NCBI GenBank assembly: GCA_013350335.1
Contig: CM023533.1
Span: 34,900,170-34,964,169, forward strand
DNA length: 64,000 nucleotides
Source: Chimonanthus salicifolius
Taxonomy: Eukaryota; Streptophyta; Magnoliopsida; Laurales; Calycanthaceae
Reading direction: 5' to 3'
Part shown: positions 11,465 through 22,265 of the stretch, piece after piece
How positions within the stretch are numbered: position 1 is the first letter of the stretch
How the letters are laid out: every line of letters begins with the position of its first letter
The notes under the pieces: model-generated
What the model saw: the letters and a program-made list of their open reading frames with translations, nothing else
Database searches by the model: none
What the model was told of the DNA's origin: nothing
Program-made: the position numbers and the translations under genes

Positions 11465-11700
11465 TTGTCTGACTTTATCTGTTGGGCTTGGCTTGTGGGC
11501 TTATTTAATTGGTTGGGCCTATGTACATGCCTGGCCTTGGATGTGCGCTTCTTTATTTCTTTTAGTCTTTTGTATGGTCTTGTCCAATTTTGGGGGCCAT
11601 TCTCTCATCCTGACTCGAGCTGTGGGTTGTTTTTGCCTGGCCCAGACATGCTATCTTTTTGTCTTTATTTTGGACTTTCTCCTTCTTTTGAATGAATAAG
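11465..11700. repeat. Dispersed repeat, three copies in the window
   Basis: A roughly 235-bp unit running from the GTTGGGCTTGGC phrase to CTTTTGAATGAATAA. It is found again at about 16850-17090 in direct orientation and at about 30630-30860 inverted. The AATGAATAA-type end followed by an A-rich tail suggests the 3' end of a retroposon. The conceptual ORFs in it are not credible genes. Confidence 0.6.
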
Positions 11701-12418
11701 ACCAATCATTTAAAGAAAATTAATGACATAAATTGAAGATTAATGATAAAGACATAGTGTAAAAAATTAGCTGGCTTTAAATTTAAAGTCTTAAATGTGT
11801 TGATTCTATGTGTGACTAATCTGAAATCCATTTGATCTTGGTCAATGATTGGCGTACTTCCAAAATGTGTAATGTCTTCTATTATTAAAATATGAAAACA
11901 AGAATTAGTGAGAGAGAGCATGTGTAGGGAAAGTGGAGTCCACATTTCTCCTCACTTCTCCTCCTCCATTCAAATATAACCTTAGAGAAGGCGGCTCTTG
12001 CAATTTCTTTATGTACGCCTAAAGTGGGCCCAATAGTTCTCTTATATACTTACTATATACAACTAAAATTATCCATTGTGGAGGCATGGCTCATGGTTAA
12101 AATGATGATGTAGTTAATATCTATGATTATGAGTTTTGATTCAGGTTTTTACACTCAACCATGGATTTCTGTGAAGAAACTCAATGTTCTTGATTCAAGT
12201 ACGGTATGAACGCGGAGAACTTTCTTCAGATTTAATTTGGAATTGCGGAGTACACTTTAATTAGAATAAGTGGAGAAGAATCTAATTAGAAAGACCAATT
12301 AATAACCTGTGGTTCTTACCGGTTTTCTGCAGTTTTGACTCAGAACCGGTTTTCGGTCAGGACCGAACCGCAGTCACTGCGGTTCCGGTCGAACCGGTCC
12401 AGTTCTAATAACATTGCC

Positions 12419-13015
12419 ATCATCCACATACTCCACCCAAGAAAAGTCCACATTCTCCACCCAAGAAAAATGCACATACTCCACACAAGAATAGCCCACA
12501 TTCTCCGTCTCCAACTCCGCCCAAGAAAAGCCCACATTCTCCATCTCCAACTTCGCCCAAGAAAAGCCCACATTTTCCATCTCGAGCTCCACCCAAGAAA
12601 AACCTACATTCTCCATCTCCCAAACCGAAATGCGGCATTTGCATGTTATCAAAGAATTCATAAAGCTCACCATAAAAAACCTCGTCTCGGCCACGAATGA
12701 CATCAACTCTTTGTCCCCTTACTACAAATACTCCCCAATTGGAGAAACTTTAAGCATGTGCGTTATGAGAATCGGCCAGAGTTATGCAATCTTAACGGTC
12801 ACACAGGACAAGACTCAGTTCATCAATCTAGGACTCTCCGTTGATCTTGAAACCCAGATGGAAAAAGTGATGCCCTGAATCAGTATGTAAATTCAATCAA
12901 CTATACTCCACTTGATGGATCTACTGTGGATATGTTGAACAAGGATCTGAAGGCCATCTATAACAAGGTTTCCGATTTGAAGACGCTCATTCCTTCACTG
13001 GATAAATGTTCTTGA
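12419..13015 (+). pseudogene. 5'-truncated, twice-frameshifted remnant of the PMEI-like family
   Basis: It starts abruptly inside the proline-rich linker (HTPPKKSPHSPPKK...) without signal peptide, cysteine module, promoter or start codon. A one-base deletion after KPKC (about 12630) shifts the frame. A 25-bp deletion at about 12863, between two GTGATG hexamers that are both present in the intact copies, shifts it again. The end (DKCS, stop at 13013-13015) and 3' flank are retained. It is clearly non-functional. The junction at about 12309-12418 is a GAACCGG/CCGGTTC-rich filler. Confidence 0.9.
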
Positions 13016-14732
13016 AAGTTGAAACTATAAATTTAATGGTTGCTTTTGGATGTTTTTAGATTTAGAGTCTATAGGTTGCAAAGTCTTTTTTCATATTTAT
13101 TAGCTACTATTCTACTTCTGAAATATGTATGAATCTGATCAATACTTAATTGATCAATAGTCATCTTCTATGTAGGTAATTTTGATCAGTAGTTTTGTTA
13201 CTGAAGTATGATGATCTCATGTTTCTCTCTTTTATAGCTATCTTTCAAAAATTCTACAGAGCCTGGCTAAAATTATCTCACTAGATTGACTATCGATTAA
13301 TATTCATCTAATGATGTTTTGTTTATCAAAAGTTTTTCGTTTTCACCAGTTTATCTTGGCAAGATAGGTTTCACACAAAGTAATTTTCTAAGTTGAGCAA
13401 TTAAGGGTCCGTGGGGTTTGTCATTCTTCAGTAATATAGTGAGAAATTTTGTTTTATCAATATTTAAGCGTGCTAAGATCATACTGTAAGACTAAAATTC
13501 TCAAATATGATTTGTACATCGAATAATTATAAAAGTCAAAAAATTATTTAACAATCAAAATGTTTTTTTGTGTAACGTAATTTTAAACTTGATCTTTACA
13601 ATAGAACCATCACGATCATCATAGTTGGATTTCATATAAACAGACTTAAAAAAAGAAGAATATAAAACAGAATGCACGAGATCATCATTTCATATATATA
13701 TATATATATAAATGAATTTTAATAATTAGATTTCTTTAATGACTGTGAGATTATTTAGTATTTTTAATAACTCTATTAAATATTATAGTACTAACAAAAA
13801 TAGGTTGAAAATATTAATAATTATTGTACTATTTAATATTTAGTAATATTTAAATAGATTAAAGTTGTGAATTATTGAAAATCTTAAAAATTTTGTTGAT
13901 TGATTTTAACAAAAATAACATGCATACAACTTGCCAATATTTTCATAAAATATAATTCATATGTCTAAAACCACTTTTCAACATTTTCATGACATAAGTT
14001 TTCGATTGGAATTCATTGTGAATATGTTCTCCTGTAATACAAGAAAATACTTGTAATTCATTTTGACCAAATTATTCCCTAAAACCAAATGGCTCTAAGA
14101 TTTTGATCCTGAAGTATCTAAATATCCATAGTCAACAAACCCTATCCTATCGAGGACAATAAACAATGTATAAAAATTGATGCCCATGGATCCAACTTCA
14201 AAGTAGCTAGGGTTGGTTAAAAGATAATTAAGTTTAGGGTTTAGTTGGTTCCAAGTCTTGAAAACTTGAGATTTTTTTGAATTGGGTTGGATTGGATTAC
14301 GTGAAAAAAAAAAAACTATAGAGCCAATTTGAAATATTTTAATATAATATATCATATTTTATATTTAAATACATAAAGGCATTTTATAAATCCTAATTGC
14401 CTCTTCTATTCAATTATAAATATTTTATCTCTTTCATAGAATTTTTATTCTAAATCTATTTTATTATATTTTTTTTCTATCTCCATACCTTTTTTTCTTG
14501 CAATCTATTAAGTTTTCTCTCTCTCTCCATAGATTTTTCTAAATAGACTTGGAGGGAGGTGAAAAGCTTCTCCAATTTTGGAAATCCATTGATAATTCTG
14601 GTGCTAATGCCTGCTTGCCATTGGTTAAAATAATTACTTGGATGGTTACTTGCTTCTGGTAGGGTAGGAAGAATTGGAAGTACAACTTCCTTCAAAGCCT
14701 CAAGGTTTAGTTAACAATTTGATTTTAAAACA
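13016..14732. other. Duplicated gene-free block
   Basis: 13016-13460 repeats the family 3' flank. 13719-14732 repeats block A (6060-7170). A short TA microsatellite lies at about 13691-13711. No gene is seen. Confidence 0.6.
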
Positions 14733-15112
14733 AGGTGAGGGGTCTTCCCACGAGAACTTTGTGTATAGTGACACGGATTTTATCATGATGCCCATTTTGC
14801 CCTTCACCTGCCGTACCGAAAATATAAAACAATATGAATGTCAAAAATCGACTCGTGAAGAGTAAAATCGGCTCTCCGAATCACCTGTGAACAATAAAAT
14901 CGGCTCTTCGAATCACCCGTGAACAGTAAAATCGGCTCTCCGAATCACCCATGAATAGTTAATCGGCTCGCCAAAAACTAGTAAGGGATCCTATTGGTGA
15001 GCCAATTTCTGACATTCTAAACTTTTTCGGTACAGCTGGTGAAGGACAAAATGGCCATCACGATAAAACCCGTGTCTGTATAGACAAAATGCTCGTAGTA
15101 GGATCGCTGGCC
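14733..15112. mobile_element. MULE-like MITE with long terminal inverted repeats and internal 32-bp tandem repeats
   Basis: The 380-bp element is flanked by TTAAAACA (14725-14732 and 15113-15120; 9 bp if one mismatch is allowed). Imperfect terminal inverted repeats extend about 120 bp: GACACGG, the TTTTATCATGATGCCCATTT region, CCGTACCG and GAATGTCA recur in inverse at the right end. The centre holds about 3.5 copies of a 32-bp unit based on GTGAACAGTAAAATCGGCTC (about 14854-14960). The paralogous site near 7170 is empty. The 8-9-bp duplication and long TIRs fit a Mutator-like MITE; hAT is the alternative. Confidence 0.8.
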
Positions 15113-15289
15113 TTAAAACATTGTCTCATTAGATGGATAAATAACTTTTATCTCTGGATGGGTACCATTATTTATCTTTCACGTTAATTACATAAAATAA
15201 ATTGATTTGCCTATAAAAACTAAACCTATGTCATTTTTCAAAAATAGTACTTTTGTAATTTTTTAAGAGTAATTTTTAAAGGTTATATT

Positions 15290-16270
15290 TGAATGAGGAG
15301 AACTTAAATTAGGAAAATCTTTTTAACTTAAATGCTTGGTAGTTAATTTCATTATCTTCTGGATAAAATGGATAGAATATTTTGGTACCAATCAAATAGA
15401 ACAACCTTACACTTTGGTACTGAGTTCCGTTTTGGCTTATTCTGAAGCATTTTGGTCTATTTCAATCGGAAGGAGTCCTATCGAGATGAAATAGGCTAGA
15501 GTAGCTTGCTTTGACCCTATCTATTCCGCTTTATCAATTTTATATATTATAAAAAATCTATCTATATATATATATATATACATATAAAATCCAACTATAT
15601 GGTTTAAAAGTATACTTAATAAGATATAATTTGCAGTCACAAGGTATATTTGACCATTGAGATTGAGTGGTTAAAGTTTATATTTGGATGAAATTTGTTC
15701 CGCCTGTACCTTATTAACTCTATTTTCATTTGATATGATTTGATATTTTATGGATTTGAGAAAAACTAGAAATAATGAAATCGGCCTAGTATACCCATAT
15801 GTTTTTAGTTTTGACCTTTGATTTTGAATAAAATTAGAATTCAAGTTTATTACTTAGGTATTCTTGAACTTTACTTTTGTGTAATTAATTTTTGTTCGAG
15901 TAAAATACCAACCTTCTTAATTTAGTATTTGATAATTACGGAGATTAGGAACATGAATATGTCTACAATGATAATTTTTGTTTTTATCTCTATAATATAC
16001 CTTAGTGTAAAATGATGAAAACAATTAATTGCAATATTTTTATACATTTATAGTAATTTCTTCATATCTTATCCTATTCTTTTATTTTTAAGTTTTTTTG
16101 TACCATTTTTTCTGAAATGAAACACCAAAATAATTGAAATGCTGTATCATTTCATTTTGGAGAAAAAATCGAAATAAGTTTCAAATAAATCTAATAACTA
16201 AACTTAAAAGAACTATAGATAAATTTCAAATTTGAAGTTAAAGGAAAATTGTTGGTGAATGTAAGTTCCA
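15290..16270. repeat. Segmental-duplication block B (copy of about 10170-11390)
   Basis: Direct match to 10170-11390, lacking the LINE fragment found there. No coding sequence. Confidence 0.7.
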
Positions 16271-18642
16271 AAAGAAGTTAAAGTATTTTTGATGTTGCTC
16301 ATTAATAGTAGGCCTAGATAATGATAAAAGTTCATGTTGATATTTAATATTTATTTATAGATGCACCATTAATCAAGATCAACTCACTCGTCTATAAGAA
16401 AAATAAAAGTAAATTGGATATGAGTTTTTCACCCAAACCTTAAAAAATAAAAAATGAGGATTTTTTTTTTTTAAAGAGTAGAACAATTTGTTTAAATAGT
16501 TGTAGGACTCTTTGTTAAATGTTGATTGTGTTCATCAATTTTTTTTGGTAGTTTAAATTAATATATAAGGAATATCAATTTGTCCAAATTATATTGAGTC
16601 ATTTTAATTGATAGTGGACAAAATTTTGTTTGTTTGAGATATCTTTTCATTCAATTTAATGACATAAATTGCATGCTCCAACTTCAGTCCAGATACAAAG
16701 AATTCCAGCCCAGGCCCAAAGCCAGCACCAGCCCACAATTAAAAAAAAAACAGGAAGAAAACCGTTAAACAGGCAGAAGACCCAAAGTAACCCTCCTCAA
16801 ATCGTCTGACTTTATTTGTTGCGGGAAAATGATTGTTAAGTGGGCCTCAGATGTCTTCTTTGTTGGGCTTGGCTTGTGGGCTTACTTAATTGGTTGGGTC
16901 TGTGTGTGTTTATATGTCTGGCCTGAGATGTGGGCTTCTGTTATTTCTTTTGGTCTTTTGTTTGGTCTTGTCCAATTTTGGGAGCCATTCTCTCATCTTG
17001 ACCCGAGCTATGGGTTGTTTTTGCCTGGCCCAGGCGGGCTATCTTTTTGTCTTTATTTTGGACTTTCTCCTTCTTTTGAATGAATAAAACCAATCATTTA
17101 AAAAAATTGGAGATGCTTTTATTGATGTTTAGACATTTTATAAACACTTGTTACATTGGTCACATTTGTCTTCCCTAGAACAGAAAAAAGTTTATGAATT
17201 AAAAAAAAATTAAGTTAAAATTTGGTTATTTTAAAGAAATGACAACATTGATTCAATGAAGGTGACCTTCTTGAAGTCTCACATTTGGTCGAGATCTTTC
17301 CAAACATACTATCAACTTGAAAAGTATTAACTTCTGAGATCTAAGAAAGATTAAATTTTTTGAGGCTTGAATTCATGCTTGATTTTTTTACCTAAACATA
17401 TCACATTGAGACAAATATGATTTCATTCATTGAATTTAGGCCTAAAAGATAATGTAATTGGATCAATAATACAATGAGATTTTAAATAAATAATTTAGTA
17501 ATAGGGAAGAGATAGAGAGACTAGTGCCTTTGATGTATGTTTTTATTACTTAGATGATAACCAGTGGACGAAATGATAAGTTTGATATTCTTTATTATAA
17601 AAAATACTAGTTTCGTTATTAATTTCCTAAATTATAGAGATATAAACTTTGAGGAGGATTTAGAATTATTAGTTTTTGCAAAATTTTATGTTTGGTTTGA
17701 CAGTTCTTAATCATATGTTTTTTTTAAGTACAGATTAATTTTTTTTATTTTCTATAATAAATTGAGAAAAATATTATTTATTACATAAACTTATGAATGA
17801 ACTAATCACACAAATCCCAGAATTTGCAATTCATTGCCACAATATCTTCTCTGTGGCGATACACTTAGATAGCAGACCCATCTCAAAAGATAACCTTCAC
17901 ATGCTACAATAGGTTATTAAATTTTAAAGAATTTACACTTAGTTTTCAAGTAATTAGATAATGAGTTATTCAATTAGTTAGAAGAAATTTAGAAAAAGTC
18001 CTTTGTAGCTTTATGATAGACTGTAAAAAGATTAATGAATTACAATAATTAAATTTTTAAAGTTCAAAATTACAAACTAAAATGATTGAATGAAAAAGAA
18101 ATATTATTAATATCTTTTCCTATCACATTTTCTATACATTTAGAGAAAAAAACATGGTTAAAGAATGGTTAAATTTTTTCTTTTAAAAGATCATCTCAAA
18201 CTATTTGAATATATTATTCGAAAAGATAGCTTATCCCTTGATAAGTTGATATTAATATTTAAAATTTAAACTTTCGGAAAGATCATCTCAAACCAGTTGG
18301 TATATTGTTTCTAAAGATAGCTTATCTCTTGATACATTTAAACTGTTTAATAAAAAATATAGTAAATTAGAGGGTAAATATTATTAAGTTGAATGTTTTA
18401 TAGTATTTTTAAATAACTCATTAGTATATTCATGGTAAAAGTAAAAAAAAAAATGACATGAAACAGAACTCATGTGCACATGGCCTTCGGGAATTGGGGC
18501 AAGAAAGAGGGGATATTCAATTTAGGATTTCTAAATATTAGTGAATACTGTGGAATGAAATATTTCTGATTTTATATCTTTAGTAATTATGAAATTTATA
18601 TATTTGGGATATACAAGTTAAGAAATTAAAATAAATGAGAAT

Positions 18643-18679
<37 letters not shown>

Positions 18680-18980
18680 TTTTGAATATTTTAAATTGTT
18701 TTGATTTTATAAACTTTTTCACTTTGTTGGAAAGATTGAAACTAATATTAGAGTCGGAACATATTATTTGGGTTTACTTGAATAAACCATTTTCTTGATC
18801 ATTTTAAAAATTAATTAATTTAAAGTTTTAAATCTAACTATTTACTTGGTGATGAACATCTTTAACCGCAGTGAAACATGATAGACACCTATTTGTTGGA
18901 TACTGTGAGAATGTTCAAAACTTCAAATTCGAAAGAAGTAAAAATAAAATGACACTAATATTCTGCTGACTTATTTCAAG
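16271..18980. other. Gene-free duplicated flank upstream of the 19028 gene
   Basis: 16271-16680 is mostly unique AT-rich sequence. 16850-17090 is the dispersed repeat also seen at 11465-11700. 17100-18980 is the long upstream flank, repeated inverted at about 27300-29300 and, for its distal part, at about 33300-35040. (TA)n lies at 18644-18676. Confidence 0.6.
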
Positions 18981-18988
18981 TATAAGTA
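18981..18988 (+). promoter_or_regulatory. TATA box of the 19028 gene
   Basis: TATAAGTA lies 39 bases upstream of the ATG, at the position conserved among the family copies. Confidence 0.6.
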
Positions 18989-19027
18989 TCTCCTTCCCAT
19001 TTACCACTTTCCATCGTCCGAGAGAAG

Positions 19028-19861
19028 ATGGAAATCAAGAAACTGAATGCTCTGTTTTTCTTCATGGTCTTCATTGTCGTCGCTAATGGAGGAGATGCTA
19101 ACAAGGAGGATTGGGGAGACTACGGAAACTTTCATTACTACTGTGATTGTTCATGTAATACTTGTCCAATTTGCCCCAATTCTCCAGTACCTGAAATTCC
19201 TAAAAAGATGAAAATCAACAACAGCTCTGGTTGCTGGTGTTGGTGTGAGTGCCCTCCTTGCCCCTCTCCTCAAAGCCCACGTCTTGTCCCTTCTACTCCA
19301 CCTCCATCACCTCCCACTGAGGGTCGTCCTCCACCTTCAACTCCACCTAAGAAAACCCCACATACTCCACCCAAGAAAAAGCCACATTCTCCATCTCCAT
19401 CTCCACCTCCACTCAAGAAGAAGCCACATTCTCCATCTCCCAAACCGAAGTGCGCTCATTTGAATGCCATCAAACAATTCATAACGCTCACCATGAAGAA
19501 CCTCATCTCCGCCACGAACGACATCGACTCTCTACCCGCTTACTACAGATACTTCCCAATTGCACAAACTTTAAACCTGTGTATTACGAGTTTCCACGAG
19601 AGTTATACAATCTTAAAGGTCGCAGAGGAAACGACTCAATTCGTCAACCCGGGACTCGCCCCTGATCTTCAAACAACAATGGAAAGTGTGATGTCTTCTC
19701 TCGGTGATTGCAGTAAAGCCATTACTCAGTATGTAAATTCATTCAATTACACTCCACTCGATGAATCTACTGTGGATACGTTGAACAATGATCTGAAGAA
19801 CATCTATCACAAGATGTCCGATTTGAATAAGCTCATTCCTTCACTGGATAAATGCACTTGA
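19028..19861 (+). CDS. Secreted Cys-rich/Pro-rich protein with PMEI-like C-terminal domain
   Basis: Intact, single exon, 277 residues. Residues 1-22 are a hydrophobic signal peptide. Residues 39-49 and 69-78 carry ten cysteines in two clusters (CDCSCNTCPIC and CWCWCECPPC). Residues about 79-141 are a proline/lysine/serine-rich linker with PPKK and PHSPSP repeats, extensin-like. Residues 142-277 are predicted helical with four cysteines (142, 185, 228, 276), and the LGDCSKAITQYV segment recalls helix 3 of plant pectin methylesterase/invertase inhibitors. Inference: an apoplastic or cell-wall protein. The PMEI relation is tentative, and binding partners are unknown. Its closest paralogue is 26420-27289 in the opposite arm. 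The linker is shorter here by one PPKK-type repeat set. The start is supported by the conserved TATA box and by paralogue alignment. Confidence 0.85.
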   Translation: MEIKKLNALFFFMVFIVVANGGDANKEDWGDYGNFHYYCDCSCNTCPICPNSPVPEIPKKMKINNSSGCWCWCECPPCPSPQSPRLVPSTPPPSPPTEGRPPPSTPPKKTPHTPPKKKPHSPSPSPPPLKKKPHSPSPKPKCAHLNAIKQFITLTMKNLISATNDIDSLPAYYRYFPIAQTLNLCITSFHESYTILKVAEETTQFVNPGLAPDLQTTMESVMSSLGDCSKAITQYVNSFNYTPLDESTVDTLNNDLKNIYHKMSDLNKLIPSLDKCT

Positions 19862-21423
19862 AAGTTGAAACTATACATTTAATTGTTGCTTTTGGATGTT
19901 TTTAGGTTTAGAGTTCATAGGTTGCAAAGTCGTTTTTCATATTTATTACCTACTATCATGTTTCTGAAATATGTGTGAATCTGGTCAATACTTATTGATC
20001 AGTAATTTTCTTCTACGTAGGGAATTTTGGTCAGTAGTTTTGTTACTGTATGATGATCTCATGTTTCTCTATTTTATTTCTCTATTTAAAAAATAAGTAA
20101 ATTCCATATAAGTTAGATGCGTTGTCTTTAAAACTTCATCAAGATATTGGTACATCCATCAAGCCAAAATGTAGTAAAATTGGATTTCTTGTAAACAAAG
20201 TCAACTATTAATCTAGATTTGGGCTGCTTTAATGAATGTCCTTGGCCTCTTAACACTAACTAAACCTATGCCCATTCATAAAGAAGGGCTTTTGCTCAGG
20301 TTTTAAATGCATTTGAAAGCATCTAGTCATTTACCATATAAAGAAATGCAGGGAAATGCAAAGAGATGGTGTTCTTTGGTGTTTATGATTTAGGTTTTAA
20401 TTTATCAATTTTGGCCCCCACCATTGGTTCGGATGTTCTTCTTTGCCATGGTCGTCATCACCGACTACTGCACCATCACAGCCAACATCAACATCATGCT
20501 GCTCCACTAGTTGTAGACATCGCCATCAACACTATTTGTTTGTTGTGACTCAATTTGAGTCGTTTGTCCCTTGGATCTGATCAATATGGCAACGATTAAA
20601 TCTTCTATTTTCGATTGTGGTTCTAGACGTCGAGATCATCTGGATTTGTTGACTTCATGTGTTAGAATGTCGGTCTATGCTTCTTTCTACAAACATGGCA
20701 CGTTGATCCACTTCACTGTCGCATTTCCACTGTCGATTATTTTCGATTGTGGTTCCAGACGTCGAGATCATCTGGATTTGTTGACCTCATGTGTTAGAAT
20801 GTCGGTCTATGCTTCTTTCTACAAACATGGCACGTTGATCCACTTCACCGTCGCATCTCCACTGTCGATCCACTTTCGTTCCATCAGATGGCTTCATAGG
20901 ACCATTGCATTATCTGATTCAGTAATTCCAAAGCTTTCGAACTTATGTTTTGTTCAGTATAATTTCATTGGAGGAGGATACACAAGGACTTTAGAAATAG
21001 ATAAATTTCAATAAAAGCATTTCATTTATAAATTTCTACTTTAAGAAAATATGTATGCAATTGCTCATAATAATAGTTTATTTAAATCAAATTCATAGAG
21101 AATTTCAACCACAGCAACAAGTCTAATCCAATAGTTCAAATGCTCAACTAATCAAATAAAATATGAATTGTGCTTGTAAACTCATATATACATAAGCATA
21201 GATACAAAATGAAGACATATTTAATCAAAATGATTATCATTTAATTGAGAAAATTAACAATTAAGTTTGTCATTTCCAATGATTAATCATCTTCAGCAAG
21301 ACCAGTGTGGGAAAATGGCATCCGCTGTCATTGACTGAGAAAACAAAAAGGTATTTCTGTACAAATAAAATAGGTTTAAAAATCTTCTCTTTGAAGGGCC
21401 CAAGTGTTGAATGACAATTCAAT
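19862..21423. other. 3' flank shared by the two arms
   Basis: This matches 25022-26400 in inverse orientation. Small ORFs here (20366-20548, 20571-21014) have no recognisable protein and exist only in fragments in the partner copy, so they are not called genes. Confidence 0.5.
20607..20870. repeat. 132-bp tandem duplication
   Basis: Two copies of a 132-bp unit (20607-20738 and 20739-20870) begin near TTTTCGATTGTGGTTC. The period is a multiple of three, which creates an artificial longer ORF. The inverted partner (25510-25731) has one copy, so the duplication is private to the left arm. Confidence 0.85.
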
Positions 21424-22076
21424 GCCAGCAAGTGGGTTGACTATACAAGTCACGATAGCGTAGCCCATATGATAACCAAGGAGAATGCTTAGATGGCTTC
21501 TCCTAGTCTTCCTTTTTCCAAAAATGATGAATATAAACATGAAAATATAGTGGTAAATGTATATGAAAATGGCTTAGTAGTGAAAATTACCTTTTCGAGA
21601 TCAAATCTTCTTTTATTACAAAAAGAGTCACTTTTCATTGTTCTGTACTTTATGTGCTCGAAAGATTAGTCTAGTGATACACCTGAATACCTTAATCAGG
21701 TGGAGGAAGTTGGAGAAATAGGAGCCCAAGAGTTTCAATGTTTCAGGAGACTTAGAAAGCCTAAGGTGGGAACCCATTTTATTAATGTGACTTTTGATTA
21801 AGGGACACTTATTACTACAATTAATTTTGCTAATGAAAACGCAAATCATCATCTTGAAGCTTCCGTAGAAATCCTAAGTCACTATTTATTCCCTATTAAG
21901 GTGACATTTTAATTACCCGTTTGTCTTTTAGACTAAAGGATAAAATAAATATTTGACAAGATTGAACGTGAGCATTTATGTATAGTAATTGATAAAGAAT
22001 GAAAGAAACAAAAATAGGGTGTTGCCCTTTCCTTCTTTTTTTTTTATTGGGTAGAGGGGTTTCTTTTTGTTTTATA
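21424..22076. other. Spacer of the inverted duplication, no gene recognised
   Basis: Sequence unique to the spacer between the arms. No credible ORF, RNA gene or element is seen. Confidence 0.4.
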
Positions 22077-22265
22077 TTCCCTCCGTCCCATTTAAGTTGT
22101 CTCATTTAAATATTTGTATTTTTTAAGGAACTTTCTATATAAGGCTAGCACTCCATGTGATCTCTCCATTTTCAACACACTTTGTGTTACTCCAGTATAA
22201 ATGAGATAATTATTTTGGGACAATTCTTAAATCCATATAAAACAAATAAATTAGAACAGAGGGAG
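22077..22265. mobile_element. Stowaway-like MITE
   Basis: The 189-bp element begins TTCCCTCCGTCCCATTTAAG and ends with the near inverse ...AGAACAGAGGGAG. It is flanked by TA (22075-22076, 22266-22267). It is the same family as 2816-2987, sharing the subterminal TTTTTTAAGGAA region. Confidence 0.8.

Larger units (their letters stand above)
7426..21423 (+). repeat. Left arm of a large interrupted inverted duplication
   Basis: Block after block in this arm has a reverse-complement partner in 25022-35100. Gene 8306-9164 pairs with 32397-33254, and gene 19028-19861 with 26420-27289. 11700-12308 pairs with about 30000-30620, 17100-17880 with about 28520-29300, and 19862-21423 with 25022-26400. The arm also holds an extra tandem block (about 12419-17100) that has no single counterpart in the right arm. 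The inner breakpoint is sharp: identity ends at GACAATTCAAT (about 21413-21423) against about 25022. Blocks are diverged and carry private insertions. Confidence 0.85.

Noticed and set aside
11465..11699. Hydrophobic 76- and 68-residue ORFs
   Set aside because: They lie in a dispersed three-copy repeat and are not conserved in frame among the copies.
12335..12878. ORFs of 121 and 82 residues as separate genes
   Set aside because: They are out-of-frame or partial readings of the truncated family remnant.
20366..21014. Two small ORFs (60 and 147 residues) as possible genes
   Set aside because: The longer one is inflated by an in-frame 132-bp duplication. The inverted partner does not keep the reading frames. 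His-rich or low-complexity products match nothing.
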